Source: DASQPR01 sp035713725
Lineage (GTDB): Bacteria > Actinomycetota > Actinomycetes > Mycobacteriales > Micromonosporaceae
Direction: 5' to 3'
DNA length: 64,000 bases
Assembly (NCBI GenBank): GCA_035713725.1
Contig: DASTMZ010000209.1
Location: 1 to 64,000 of the forward strand
Of the stretch, positions 49,580-57,920 are shown piece by piece. Every line of letters starts with the position of its first letter. The first letter of the stretch is position 1. The notes under the pieces are model-generated. The model was not told the origin of the DNA. It saw only the letters and a program-made list of their open reading frames with translations, and ran no database searches. The position numbers and the translations under genes are program-made.

Positions 49580-51079
49580 GTGAGTACGACGAGCGTGTCC
49601 ATCACGTACGAGGACGCCACGAGCCGCTACGAACCCGTCATCGGGCTCGAGACGCACGTGGAACTCGGCACCGTGACGAAGATGTTCTGTGGCTGCCCGA
49701 CCGATTTCGGCGCCGAGCCGAACACGCAGATTTGCCCGGTCTGCCTTGGCCTGCCCGGCTCGCTGCCGGTGGCCAACCGGGTCGCGATCGAGGCGACCAT
49801 CCGGATCGGTCTCGCGCTCGGCTGCACAATCGCGTCGTGGTGCCGGTTCGCGCGCAAGAACTACTTCTACCCGGACATGCCGAAGAACTTCCAGATCAGC
49901 CAGTACGACGAACCGTTGTGCACGAACGGCTTCCTGGACGTCGACGTGGACGGCGAGACGGTGCGGGTCGGCATCGAACGCGTGCACCTGGAGGAGGACA
50001 CCGGCAAGACGCTGCACATCGGCGGCGCGACCGGTCGCATCCACGGCGCCACCGAGTCGCTGGTCGACTACAACCGCGCCGGCATCCCGCTGGTGGAGAT
50101 CGTCACCAAACCGGTGCCGGGCACCGGTGCGCTGGCGCCGGAGGTCGCACGCGCGTACGTGACCGAGCTTCGCGACGTGATCCGGGCGCTGAACGTCTCC
50201 GACGTACGCATGGAGCAGGGCTCGTTGCGCTGTGACGTCAACACATCGCTGAACCGGCCGGGCGAGGCGTGGGGCACGCGTACCGAGACGAAGAACGTGA
50301 ACTCGCTGCGCAGCGTCGAGCGCGCGGTACGCAGTGAGATCCTTCGCCAGGCCGCCGTACTCGACGCCGGCGGGCGGATCATTCAGGAGACGCGCCACTT
50401 CCACGAGGAGACCGGCGAGACGACAAGCGGCCGCAGCAAGGAAGAGGCGACCGACTACCGATACTTCCCCGAGCCGGACCTCGTGCCGCTCGCGCCCGAC
50501 GCGGCGTGGGTCGAGGAGCTGCGTGCCACGCTGCCCGAGCTGCCGCGCGACCGGCGTCGCCGGCTGCGTACCGAGTGGGGACTGTCCGAATTCGACATGC
50601 GGTCGGTGGCGAACGCCGGTGCCGTCGAGTTGATCGAGGCGACGGTCGCCGCGGGCACTACGCCGGATGCGGCGCGCAAGTGGTGGCTCGGCGAGCTGGC
50701 CCGACACGCGAACGCCACCAACACCGACCTCGACGCGCTCGGCGTCGCGCCGGCCAACATCGCCGAGCTGCAGGGGCTCGTGGATGACGGCAAGCTCACC
50801 GACAAGCTCGCCCGGACTGTGCTCGAGGGCGTGATCGCCGGTGAGGGTACGCCGACCGAGGTGATGGCGGCGCGCGGCTTCGAAGTCGTCTCCGACACCG
50901 GTGCGCTGACCGTGGCGATCGACGCGGCCATCGAGGCGAACCCGGACGTCGCGGCGAAGGTGCGCGACGGCAAGGTACAGGCGGCCGGCGTACTCGTCGG
51001 CGCGGTCATGAAGGCAACGCGCAACCAGGCGGACGCGAAGACCGTTCGCGAGATGATCCTGGCGCGACTTTCGGCGTGA
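49580..51079 (+). CDS. gatB: Asp/Glu-tRNA amidotransferase subunit B
   Basis: 499 residues from the GTG at 49580, where the family N-terminus YEPVIGLETHVEL begins soon after. Zinc cysteines occur in FCGC and ICPVCLGLPGSLP. RKNYFYPDMPKNFQISQYD, GIERVHLEEDTGK and NRAGIPLVEIVTKP are kinase-like active-site segments, and the YqeY-like tail ends the protein. It activates the tRNA-bound carboxylate with ATP. A GC hairpin (CTGCCG/CGGCAG, 51105-51126) lies in the gap to the convergent phosphoesterase gene. Confidence 0.96.
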   Translation: MSTTSVSITYEDATSRYEPVIGLETHVELGTVTKMFCGCPTDFGAEPNTQICPVCLGLPGSLPVANRVAIEATIRIGLALGCTIASWCRFARKNYFYPDMPKNFQISQYDEPLCTNGFLDVDVDGETVRVGIERVHLEEDTGKTLHIGGATGRIHGATESLVDYNRAGIPLVEIVTKPVPGTGALAPEVARAYVTELRDVIRALNVSDVRMEQGSLRCDVNTSLNRPGEAWGTRTETKNVNSLRSVERAVRSEILRQAAVLDAGGRIIQETRHFHEETGETTSGRSKEEATDYRYFPEPDLVPLAPDAAWVEELRATLPELPRDRRRRLRTEWGLSEFDMRSVANAGAVELIEATVAAGTTPDAARKWWLGELARHANATNTDLDALGVAPANIAELQGLVDDGKLTDKLARTVLEGVIAGEGTPTEVMAARGFEVVSDTGALTVAIDAAIEANPDVAAKVRDGKVQAAGVLVGAVMKATRNQADAKTVREMILARLSA

Positions 51080-51148
51080 CCACTGGCGCGGCCTTCGGCG
51101 TAACTGCCGGCTCGGCCTTCGGCAGCAACGCCCCGCGTTCGAGAAGTG

Positions 51149-52810
51149 CTACTGGCCGTCGGTCGGGCTCGACGACGAGCCGGATGGCGTCGGCAACGGT
51201 GGCGCGGTCGGCGGCGTGTCGAACGCGATCACGTGCCGGTCCAGCGTGACTTGCGACTCGCCGGTGCCGCCGAGCGTGATCTCGTCGTACGCCTGCAGGG
51301 TGTGCGTGGTGTCGAAGTAGAGCACGGACATCTCGAGCGGCGTCGGAGTCTCGCCCTGGAGGCCGCGCAGCCCGGCGCCGCCGGTCGAGCCCTCCACGAG
51401 CATGAGCGTCTTCTGCTCGCCGGCCACCGGTGGGAGGTATTCGGTCTCCCGGTGGTGGAGGTGCCCGGCGAGCACGAGCGGCACCGCGCCGGACAGCGGC
51501 GTCGCGGACGCCGGATCGTGCACCAGCGCGATGTTCACCGGCGTGGCGTTGGCACGGATGGTGTCCGCGAGGATCTGCCCGGACGCGAGCACCGGATCGG
51601 CCGGTGAGTTCGGTGGTGGTTCGTTCTCGATCGACTTGTCCGGCGTGAACCGCGGGTCGCCGATGCCGGCGATCGTCAGCCCCTTGACCGTCACGACGTT
51701 GTTCTCCAGCACGATCGCGTTGCGCTGCCGGGCCACCGCCCGCGCGGTCGTCTCGGAGTCGTGGTTGCCGCGGATGTAGACGTAGGGGACGCCGAGCTTG
51801 CCGATCGGGTCGACGAACGAGGACTCCATCGGCGTACCCCAGTCGTTGATGTCCCCGGTGTCGATCACGAGATCGATGTGGAACTGGCTGACCGCGGTCG
51901 AGATCACCGACCATGCGGCCGGGTTGAGGTGCAGATCGGAGATGTGCAGCACGCGGATCGTGTCCGGACTCGGCTGGAAGACCGGCAGCGTGCTGACCGT
52001 CGAATAGAGCCGGCTCACGTTCGCGACCAAGCCCTGCAACTCGACGCGGTAGGCGTCGAACTGGTTCGCGATGGTCCGCGCGTCGCCGACCACCGCCGGC
52101 GCGTTCGCAAGCAGCCCCTGGTAGGTCGGTTCCTCGATGGCCTGCGGGCGGAACGACGTGAGCGCGTTCGCGCCCGACCCGAGCACGACCGCGAGCGCCA
52201 GGCCGCCGCAGACCGCTACCCGCCCGACCCGCCGGAACACCACCGCCGCGAGCAACATCGAGCCCAGCACCGCGACCGCGGCGCTCTGGATCAGCAGTCG
52301 GGCCGCACCGTCCTCGAGTTGCGGCAGGGCCGAGTCGCTGGCCTGCCGCACGCTGCGCGGATCCTGCAGGAATCGCTTCGCACGCGACTCGTCGAGGCTG
52401 TCCACGCGGATGCTGAGATGCGCCGGGCCGTTGTGCGTGTCGACCCGGAGCGAGCCGAGCGGCGGGATCTGCACGTCGGTGCCACCGGCCGTGGAGGGCT
52501 GCAGGGCGAACGTCGTGCTGAACGGGCCGATGTCCTGGCTGACGTGACCGCCGAGACGAAGCGCGATGCCGGTGCCGAGGGCGGTCACCGTAATGATCGC
52601 GAGGATCAGACCCGCGACCCGCCAGCCGCGACGCCCAACCCGGCCGCCGCCACGGTGATCATCGTCGTGGTCATCGCGGGTTTGGCGGGTACGGCGAAGA
52701 GCGGCGTACGCATCGCGAGCGCGCCGCCGCGCCGATGCGACCAAAGCCGCGAATCGACCGTCGCCAACCACCCGACAATCATGCCCGCGCACGGTCGGAG
52801 TAATCCGCAC
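51149..52810 (-). CDS. membrane-anchored metallophosphoesterase
   Basis: 553 residues, GTG at 52810; the true start may be further in. A basic N-terminus leads to a first transmembrane helix (VAGLILAIITVTALGTGIAL), an external stretch, and two more helices. The calcineurin-like domain follows from about residue 290, with ISDLHLN, DTGDIND, GNHD and AGHLHHRE metal motifs intact. The catalytic domain most likely faces outward. Substrate unknown. A Ser/Pro-rich tail ends the protein. Confidence 0.9.
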   Translation of the reverse strand: MRITPTVRGHDCRVVGDGRFAALVASARRRARDAYAALRRTRQTRDDHDDDHRGGGRVGRRGWRVAGLILAIITVTALGTGIALRLGGHVSQDIGPFSTTFALQPSTAGGTDVQIPPLGSLRVDTHNGPAHLSIRVDSLDESRAKRFLQDPRSVRQASDSALPQLEDGAARLLIQSAAVAVLGSMLLAAVVFRRVGRVAVCGGLALAVVLGSGANALTSFRPQAIEEPTYQGLLANAPAVVGDARTIANQFDAYRVELQGLVANVSRLYSTVSTLPVFQPSPDTIRVLHISDLHLNPAAWSVISTAVSQFHIDLVIDTGDINDWGTPMESSFVDPIGKLGVPYVYIRGNHDSETTARAVARQRNAIVLENNVVTVKGLTIAGIGDPRFTPDKSIENEPPPNSPADPVLASGQILADTIRANATPVNIALVHDPASATPLSGAVPLVLAGHLHHRETEYLPPVAGEQKTLMLVEGSTGGAGLRGLQGETPTPLEMSVLYFDTTHTLQAYDEITLGGTGESQVTLDRHVIAFDTPPTAPPLPTPSGSSSSPTDGQ

Positions 52811-52890
52811 ATTGTGACGCGCCCCGCCGATCGCGTTTGAGCGTCGCGTGGCCGCGTGGTGACGAACCGTAACAGTCCATGGTCTCGGTA

Positions 52891-54216
52891 TCAGAGGCGC
52901 CCGGCGCCCTCATCGGTGATGACCACGCGGAGGATCTGGTCGTCGTCGCTGGCCGGCGTGCCGGCGCCGTCGGTATTCGAGGTGGTGATCCACAGCGAAC
53001 CGTCCGGCGCGGCGACCGTGGTGCGAAGCCGGCCGAATTGGCCGACCAGCCCGGGCTGTGGAGCGCCAAACACGGCGCCGGCGGTGACCTGCATCAACCA
53101 CAGCCGCTCGCCAGTCAGGCAGGCGGTGGCGACGATGTCGTCGATCGCCGCGACGCCCGCGCATCCGCCCTGCTCGGCGGGGAACGTCTGGATCGGCGGT
53201 ACAACCTGCGAGCCGCTCGGGCCGCCCGGGCTCGGTGAGGCCGTTGGCCAACCGTAGTTGGCGCCGGCCCGGACCGGGAGGACGCCGTCGTCGGTCCCCA
53301 CGGTGTCGACCGTGAACATCTGCCCGGCGGCGTCCCAGGCGAAGCCCTGGACGTTGTGCAGTCCGATCGCGTAGACCAGCGAGCCGCCGGACACCGGTCG
53401 GCCGGCGGCGGTCATTCGGAGGATCTTGCCGGCGAGGCTCGTGCGGTTCTGGCTCAGCGCGGGTCGCCCGGTGTCTCCGGTCGACGCGTAGAGCATGCGG
53501 TCGGGGCCGAACGCGAGCCAACCGCCATTGTCAGTCGCCCCGCGCGGGATCCCGGTCAGGACGGCTCGCGGCGTGATCGCTGGCGGCGGCGCGTCCGAGC
53601 CGCCAGCCGGCGGTGAAGCGGGCGCCGTGGACGGTGCAGGGGAGCCCGGTGGCGAGGCGGGCGACGCCGATGCCGGTGGTGCAAAGGCCGACGCGGGCAG
53701 GCGTACGGTGCCGATCCGGTTGTCCTTCGCGGTCGAGTAGTAGACGAACACCGTGTGGTCGGTGGCCACGTTCGGCGAAGCCGCGATGCCGAGCAGCCCG
53801 CCCTCGCCGGTCGGGTCGATGCCCGACACGGTCGCGATCGGTGTCACGGTCAGCCCGGTCGCCAGTTGTGGCAGCCCGACGCGAAGGATCTTGCCGGATG
53901 CTCGTTCGGTGACCAGCGCTGTGCCGTCCGGCAGGAACGCGAGACCCCACGGCGTGGACAGGTGCTTGGCCAGCACATCGACCGTGGTGCTGCCGCCATC
54001 GGACGGAATCGACGCGGACGGTGGCGGCAGGTTCGGCGGCTCGCCGCCCTCGTCCGGTGGCGGTGGCCCGAACGCACACCCGGCCACGGTCACCGCCACC
54101 GCTGCGATCGCGGTCGCAGTCGCCGCCGCACGTCGCGTGATGGACCGCCGGGCGCCCGATCGTCGTACGCCATGCGGTGGGCACGGCGTGACGGTACGCA
54201 AACCGGGGGCGGTCAC
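52891..54216 (-). CDS. PQQ-type sugar/sorbosone dehydrogenase-like lipoprotein
   Basis: 441 residues from the GTG at 54216; an upstream GTG at 54267 would leave only 20 bp to the divergent gene. After a basic N-terminus there is a signal with lipobox-like VAGC. The six-bladed propeller shows STPWGLAFLPDG, GEGGLLGIAASP, GLHNVQGFAWD and NYGWP motifs of the glucose/sorbosone dehydrogenase family, which uses PQQ. A Pro/Ala-rich insert of about 35 residues interrupts the middle. It would oxidise a sugar outside the membrane. Confidence 0.85.
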   Translation of the reverse strand: MTAPGLRTVTPCPPHGVRRSGARRSITRRAAATATAIAAVAVTVAGCAFGPPPPDEGGEPPNLPPPSASIPSDGGSTTVDVLAKHLSTPWGLAFLPDGTALVTERASGKILRVGLPQLATGLTVTPIATVSGIDPTGEGGLLGIAASPNVATDHTVFVYYSTAKDNRIGTVRLPASAFAPPASASPASPPGSPAPSTAPASPPAGGSDAPPPAITPRAVLTGIPRGATDNGGWLAFGPDRMLYASTGDTGRPALSQNRTSLAGKILRMTAAGRPVSGGSLVYAIGLHNVQGFAWDAAGQMFTVDTVGTDDGVLPVRAGANYGWPTASPSPGGPSGSQVVPPIQTFPAEQGGCAGVAAIDDIVATACLTGERLWLMQVTAGAVFGAPQPGLVGQFGRLRTTVAAPDGSLWITTSNTDGAGTPASDDDQILRVVITDEGAGRL

Positions 54217-54287
54217 GCGCCCCAGCCTAACCGGCCGACCCACGGTCTCCGTACCAGCGCGATCCACGCCAGATATCGTCGTTACCC

Positions 54288-55205
54288 GTGACCGTCTGGC
54301 TGCCGTACCCGTATCCGCGCGACCTGTTAGCCGGCCTGCCGTTGACCGGCGCGCTCTGCCCGAGCGTCGACGAGCTGCCGGGTGACCCGGCCGATGTCGA
54401 CGTGCTTGTGCCGCCGTTCCTGTCGTTCGGCCCGATCATCGAGTTGACCGAGTCGATGCCCAACCTGCGTCTCGTCCAGCTGCTGAGTGCCGGCGCGGAC
54501 GCGTGGATCGGCCGGCTGCCGGACACCGTGACGCTGTGCGACGCCCGCGGCGTACACAATGCGTCGACCGCCGAGTGGGCGCTTACCGCGATGCTCACGT
54601 GGCTGCGTACGTTCCCGGCCTTCGTACGCGCGCAGTCCGAGCAACACTGGCTAGGCCGCGACGAGATCGGGCTCGCGCCGGAGCTGACCGGCAAACGCGT
54701 GCTAATCGTCGGCGCCGGCGCGATCGGCGAGGCGCTGGCCGCCCGCGTGACCGCATGCGAGGCGAGCGTCGTCAAGGTGGCGCGTAGCGCTCGGGACGGC
54801 GTCTACGGCGTGAGCGACCTGCCGAAGCTGCTGCCGGACGTGGACGTCGTTGTGCTGCTGCTGCCGCTGACGACCGAGACGACCGGACTTGTCGACGCGT
54901 CGTTCCTGGCCCGGATGCGCGACGGCGCGCTGCTCGTCAACGCCGCTCGCGGACCGATCGTGGTGACCGACGCGCTGGTCGCGGAACTCGCCACCGGCCG
55001 GATCTCCGCGGTGCTCGACGTCACCGATCCGGAGCCGCTGCCGGACGGGCACCCGCTGTGGTCGATGCCGAACGTGCTCATCACGCCACACGTCGGCGGC
55101 GCGGTCGCCGGGCTGCTGCCGAGGGCGTACCGCCTGGTGCGTACGCAACTCGAGCGTTACGTCGCCGGCGAGCCGCTGGAAAACGTGGTAACCGGCGACT
55201 ACTGA
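54288..55205 (+). CDS. D-isomer-specific 2-hydroxyacid dehydrogenase
   Basis: 305 residues. The NAD-binding VGAGAIGEALA, the substrate-binding Arg in NAARGPIV, the Glu in DVTDPEPLPDGHPLW and the catalytic His in LITPHVGG are all present. It reduces a 2-keto acid or oxidises the D-hydroxy acid; length and start are typical of the shorter members. Its 3' end overlaps the convergent PH-domain gene by 7 bp. Confidence 0.92.
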   Translation: MTVWLPYPYPRDLLAGLPLTGALCPSVDELPGDPADVDVLVPPFLSFGPIIELTESMPNLRLVQLLSAGADAWIGRLPDTVTLCDARGVHNASTAEWALTAMLTWLRTFPAFVRAQSEQHWLGRDEIGLAPELTGKRVLIVGAGAIGEALAARVTACEASVVKVARSARDGVYGVSDLPKLLPDVDVVVLLLPLTTETTGLVDASFLARMRDGALLVNAARGPIVVTDALVAELATGRISAVLDVTDPEPLPDGHPLWSMPNVLITPHVGGAVAGLLPRAYRLVRTQLERYVAGEPLENVVTGDY

Positions 55206-55705
55206 TCCCTGACCGGTTCCGCGTCGGGTTCGCGTACCGGCGGCTCGGTTTCCGGATCGGCGGCTCGGTGTCGACCGCTCGGCGCGCCGACCGCGGATAT
55301 CGGGTCCGGCGCGACGGTGGCGCGACTGATGCGCTGACCGCTCGCCGCGACCAGCCGAGGAAGATCGTTGTGGCTCACCGCGGCGAGCCGGATCGATCGC
55401 CCGTCGGTGGTGCGGACGTAGACGCGACGACCGGCCGGCGCGAGCGCGGCGACCTCCGTCCACCCGATCCGCCGCGACGCCAGCGCAGCGCGGACTCGCA
55501 GCCCGTCTGCATCGGCGTCGGTGCCGGCACGAGCGCCCCACACCGCCACGGCGAGCGGGATCAGCAGGATCAACAGCAAGAAATACGCGTACGCGTGCAC
55601 CGCGCCGTGCCCGAATCCGACGGTCGCCACCGGGATCGCGCCGAGAAAGCCGAGGACGCCGGCGAGGCAGATCGACACGTTGTAACGAAATCGGACGCGG
55701 TCCAC
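55199..55705 (-). CDS. PH-domain membrane protein
   Basis: 168 residues if the GTG at 55705 is used; a TTG at 55765 is less likely. Two membrane helices (VSICLAGVLGFLGAIPVATVG and YFLLLILLIPLAVAVWGA) are followed by a small bacterial PH-like domain: RIGWTEVAALAPAGRRVYV, then DGRSIRLAAV and DLPRLVAASGQ. The C-terminus is Pro/Glu/Arg-rich. Such proteins are common next to housekeeping genes in actinobacteria; function unknown. Confidence 0.8.
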   Translation of the reverse strand: MDRVRFRYNVSICLAGVLGFLGAIPVATVGFGHGAVHAYAYFLLLILLIPLAVAVWGARAGTDADADGLRVRAALASRRIGWTEVAALAPAGRRVYVRTTDGRSIRLAAVSHNDLPRLVAASGQRISRATVAPDPISAVGAPSGRHRAADPETEPPVREPDAEPVRDQ

Positions 55706-55835
55706 CGGCGAATTGTTCCACCGACCGGGTGATCCGCCCACGCCGGGTGCCGCCGAACGAACCAATCTCGTTCGGCCTGTGACGCCGACGAGGTCACGAC
55801 TGGGCCGCGGCTGGGGCGCGGCGGGGCGCGGCGGA

Positions 55836-57101
55836 TCAGTCGGTGTAGCCGGGCATCGGGAAGTCGGCGAGCAGGTCGGCGACCGCGTGGGCGATCCGAG
55901 CGATCGCGTCGGTGTCGTCCTTGATCGCAGCCGCGACCGCGTCGTCCATCCAGGCCGCGATCTGTGGCATGTGCGCCTCGGTGAGACCGCGCGTGGTGAG
56001 CGCCGGCGTACCCAGCCGGATGCCCGACGGGCTCCACGGCTTGCGCGGGTCGAACGGCACCGTGTTGAAGTTCAGCTCGATGCCGGCCGCGTCCAGTGCC
56101 TTGGCCGCTGGCTTGCCCTCGATGCCCTTGTTCGTCAGGTCGATCAGGATGAGGTGGTTGTCCGTACCGCCGGAGACGAGGTCGAATCCGCGTTCGTTCA
56201 GCGCATCCGCCAGCGCCTTGGCATTCGCCACGATCTGGTGCGCGTACGTCCGGAAGCTCGGCTGCGCCGCCTCGTGCAACGCAACCGCGATGCCGGCGGT
56301 CGTGTGGTTGTGCGGACCGCCCTGCAGCCCCGGGAACACCGCCTTGTCGACCGCGGTCGCGTGGTCGGCATCGCACATCAGCATCGCGCCGCGTGGCCCG
56401 CGCAGCGTCTTGTGCGTGGTCGTCGAGATGACCGGGGCGTAGCCGACCGGCGACGGGTGCGCGCCACCGACGATCAAGCCGGCGATGTGCGCGATGTCCG
56501 CGACGAGCAGTGCGTCCACCTCACGCGCGATCTCCGCGAACGCGGGGAAGTCGATGGTACGGGGGATCGCCGTACCGCCACAGAAGATCATCTTCGGTCG
56601 CTCGGCGAGTGCGACCTCGCGTACCCGGGTCATGTCGATGCGTCCGGTCGCGCGGTCGACGCCGTAGTGCACCGGCCGGAACCATTTGCCGGTCGCCGAT
56701 ACCGGCGAGCCATGCGTCAGGTGGCCGCCATGGGCAAGCTCGAGTGACAGGAACGTGTCACCCGGTGTGGCAAACGCGAGATAGACGGCGAGGTTGGCCG
56801 GCGAGCCGGAATACGGCTGCACGTTGGCGTGATCGACGCCGAACAGTTCCTGGGCACGGCTCGCCGCGAGTTGTTCGATCGGGTCGACGAACTGCTGTCC
56901 CTCGTAGTAGCGCTTGGTCGCGTACCCCTCGGAATACTTGTTCGTCAGGACCGTACCCGTCGCCTCGAGTACCGCGGGGGACACGTAGTTCTCCGATGGG
57001 ATCATGCGGAGCTTGTCGTGCTGGCGCGCTGCCTCGCCCTCGATGAGCGCAGCGAGATGCGGGTCCTCGGCGGCCAGATGTGGGATCGGTGGTACGTGCA
57101 C
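55836..57101 (-). CDS. glyA: serine hydroxymethyltransferase
   Basis: 421 residues from the GTG at 57101, with AAAGGGG just upstream; longer frames would run into the riboswitch. It interconverts serine and glycine with tetrahydrofolate. Motifs: MIPSENYVSPAVLEATG, NKYSEGY, the PLP lysine in STTTHKTLRGPRG and GTPALTTRG. Control by the ZTP riboswitch fits its role in one-carbon supply for purines. Confidence 0.95.
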   Translation of the reverse strand: MHVPPIPHLAAEDPHLAALIEGEAARQHDKLRMIPSENYVSPAVLEATGTVLTNKYSEGYATKRYYEGQQFVDPIEQLAASRAQELFGVDHANVQPYSGSPANLAVYLAFATPGDTFLSLELAHGGHLTHGSPVSATGKWFRPVHYGVDRATGRIDMTRVREVALAERPKMIFCGGTAIPRTIDFPAFAEIAREVDALLVADIAHIAGLIVGGAHPSPVGYAPVISTTTHKTLRGPRGAMLMCDADHATAVDKAVFPGLQGGPHNHTTAGIAVALHEAAQPSFRTYAHQIVANAKALADALNERGFDLVSGGTDNHLILIDLTNKGIEGKPAAKALDAAGIELNFNTVPFDPRKPWSPSGIRLGTPALTTRGLTEAHMPQIAAWMDDAVAAAIKDDTDAIARIAHAVADLLADFPMPGYTD

Positions 57102-57121
57102 GGATATCCCCTTTGCCAAGT

Positions 57122-57204
57122 GGCCGGCACCCAGGCGCGCGGTGCTCGGTCGTGTCGCTTCCCGGTGGTCGCTTCCACCTTGTGCCACGCCAGTCGCGGA
57201 AACC
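57122..57204 (-). ncRNA. ZTP (pfl) riboswitch upstream of glyA
   Basis: Read on the minus strand, the leader contains CCGCGACTGGCG, then a GGTGGAA...CCACCGGGAAGCG hairpin, and GCGCCTGGGTGCC. These are the three conserved blocks of the pfl motif (ZTP/ZMP riboswitch, RF01750), in order and with normal spacing. It would sense ZTP, made when 10-formyl-THF is short, and raise glyA expression. Confidence 0.9.
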
Positions 57205-57252
57205 TAGATGCTACCGGATCTGTTGATCATGGCGACCGAAACGACAGACGCG

Positions 57253-57771
57253 TCACGCTTGCGGGAAACTCGCGGCGTCGGCCGCGTAGCCCAGCATCCA
57301 CGTGGCGTGCAGCCGAAAGAAGACGACGTTCGGTCCCCATGTGGTCGGCGACGAGCCGTAGTAGCCGGTGAAGTAGGCGTCGAGCGGGGCGAAGTCGGGC
57401 GACTCCTGGTCGATGTATTCCGCGTTGCCGTGCGTGAAGACGGCGAGCCGTTCGCCGTCCACGTGCGTTGCGCTGACCGCCGGCCGCGCCTTGATATGCC
57501 GTGCCTTCACCGCGCTGGCATCCGTGCTGAACACCCACTCGCCGTGCATGAAATGGCCGTCGAGGCAACTCGTACGAGGCTCACCGGCCACGGTCACGGT
57601 CGCCACGACCAACACCTTCATGCCGGTCAGCTCGGTGACGATCTGGCTCGCGGACAGCCGTCGCTCCGGTCGTACGATGCCGAGGAGATGGCGGTTGCGG
57701 GTCGCGATCGACTGGTCCAGCAACGCCTGCAGTGCGTCGAGTTCCTCGGGCGTTTCCTGCATAGGCCCCAT
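57253..57771 (-). CDS. pyridoxamine 5'-phosphate oxidase-family protein
   Basis: 172 residues from the ATG at 57771; the ATG at 57762 is nearly as good. The split-barrel flavin-binding fold is suggested by GMKVLVVATVTVAGEPRTS, HFMHGEWVFSTDASAVKARH and RPAVSATHVDGERLAVFTHG. Members bind FMN or F420 or haem; which one is not evident. A tandem palindromic repeat precedes it. Confidence 0.8.
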   Translation of the reverse strand: MGPMQETPEELDALQALLDQSIATRNRHLLGIVRPERRLSASQIVTELTGMKVLVVATVTVAGEPRTSCLDGHFMHGEWVFSTDASAVKARHIKARPAVSATHVDGERLAVFTHGNAEYIDQESPDFAPLDAYFTGYYGSSPTTWGPNVVFFRLHATWMLGYAADAASFPQA

Positions 57772-57808
57772 GGTGGTCGGTGAAACGCATCGATGCGAGC
57801 CGACCCGC

Positions 57809-57920
57809 CTATCGGGCATCCGACAATTCGGGCATGTGCCCATTCGGGCATGTGCCCATTCGGGCACTTGCCTAATCGGGCACTTGCCTAATCGGGCACT
57901 TGCCTAGTCGGGCACCCGCC
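57809..57920. repeat. 16-bp tandem repeat, seven copies
   Basis: Contiguous 16-bp units start at 57809, 57825, 57841, 57857, 57873, 57889 and 57905. The core is TCGGGCA(T/C)(G/T)TGCC; units two and three include the palindrome GGGCATGTGCCC. The last unit overlaps the ilvD stop codon. Confidence 0.92.

Noticed and set aside
57809..57920. Possible CRISPR array
   Set aside because: The 16-bp units are contiguous with no spacers, and there are no cas genes.
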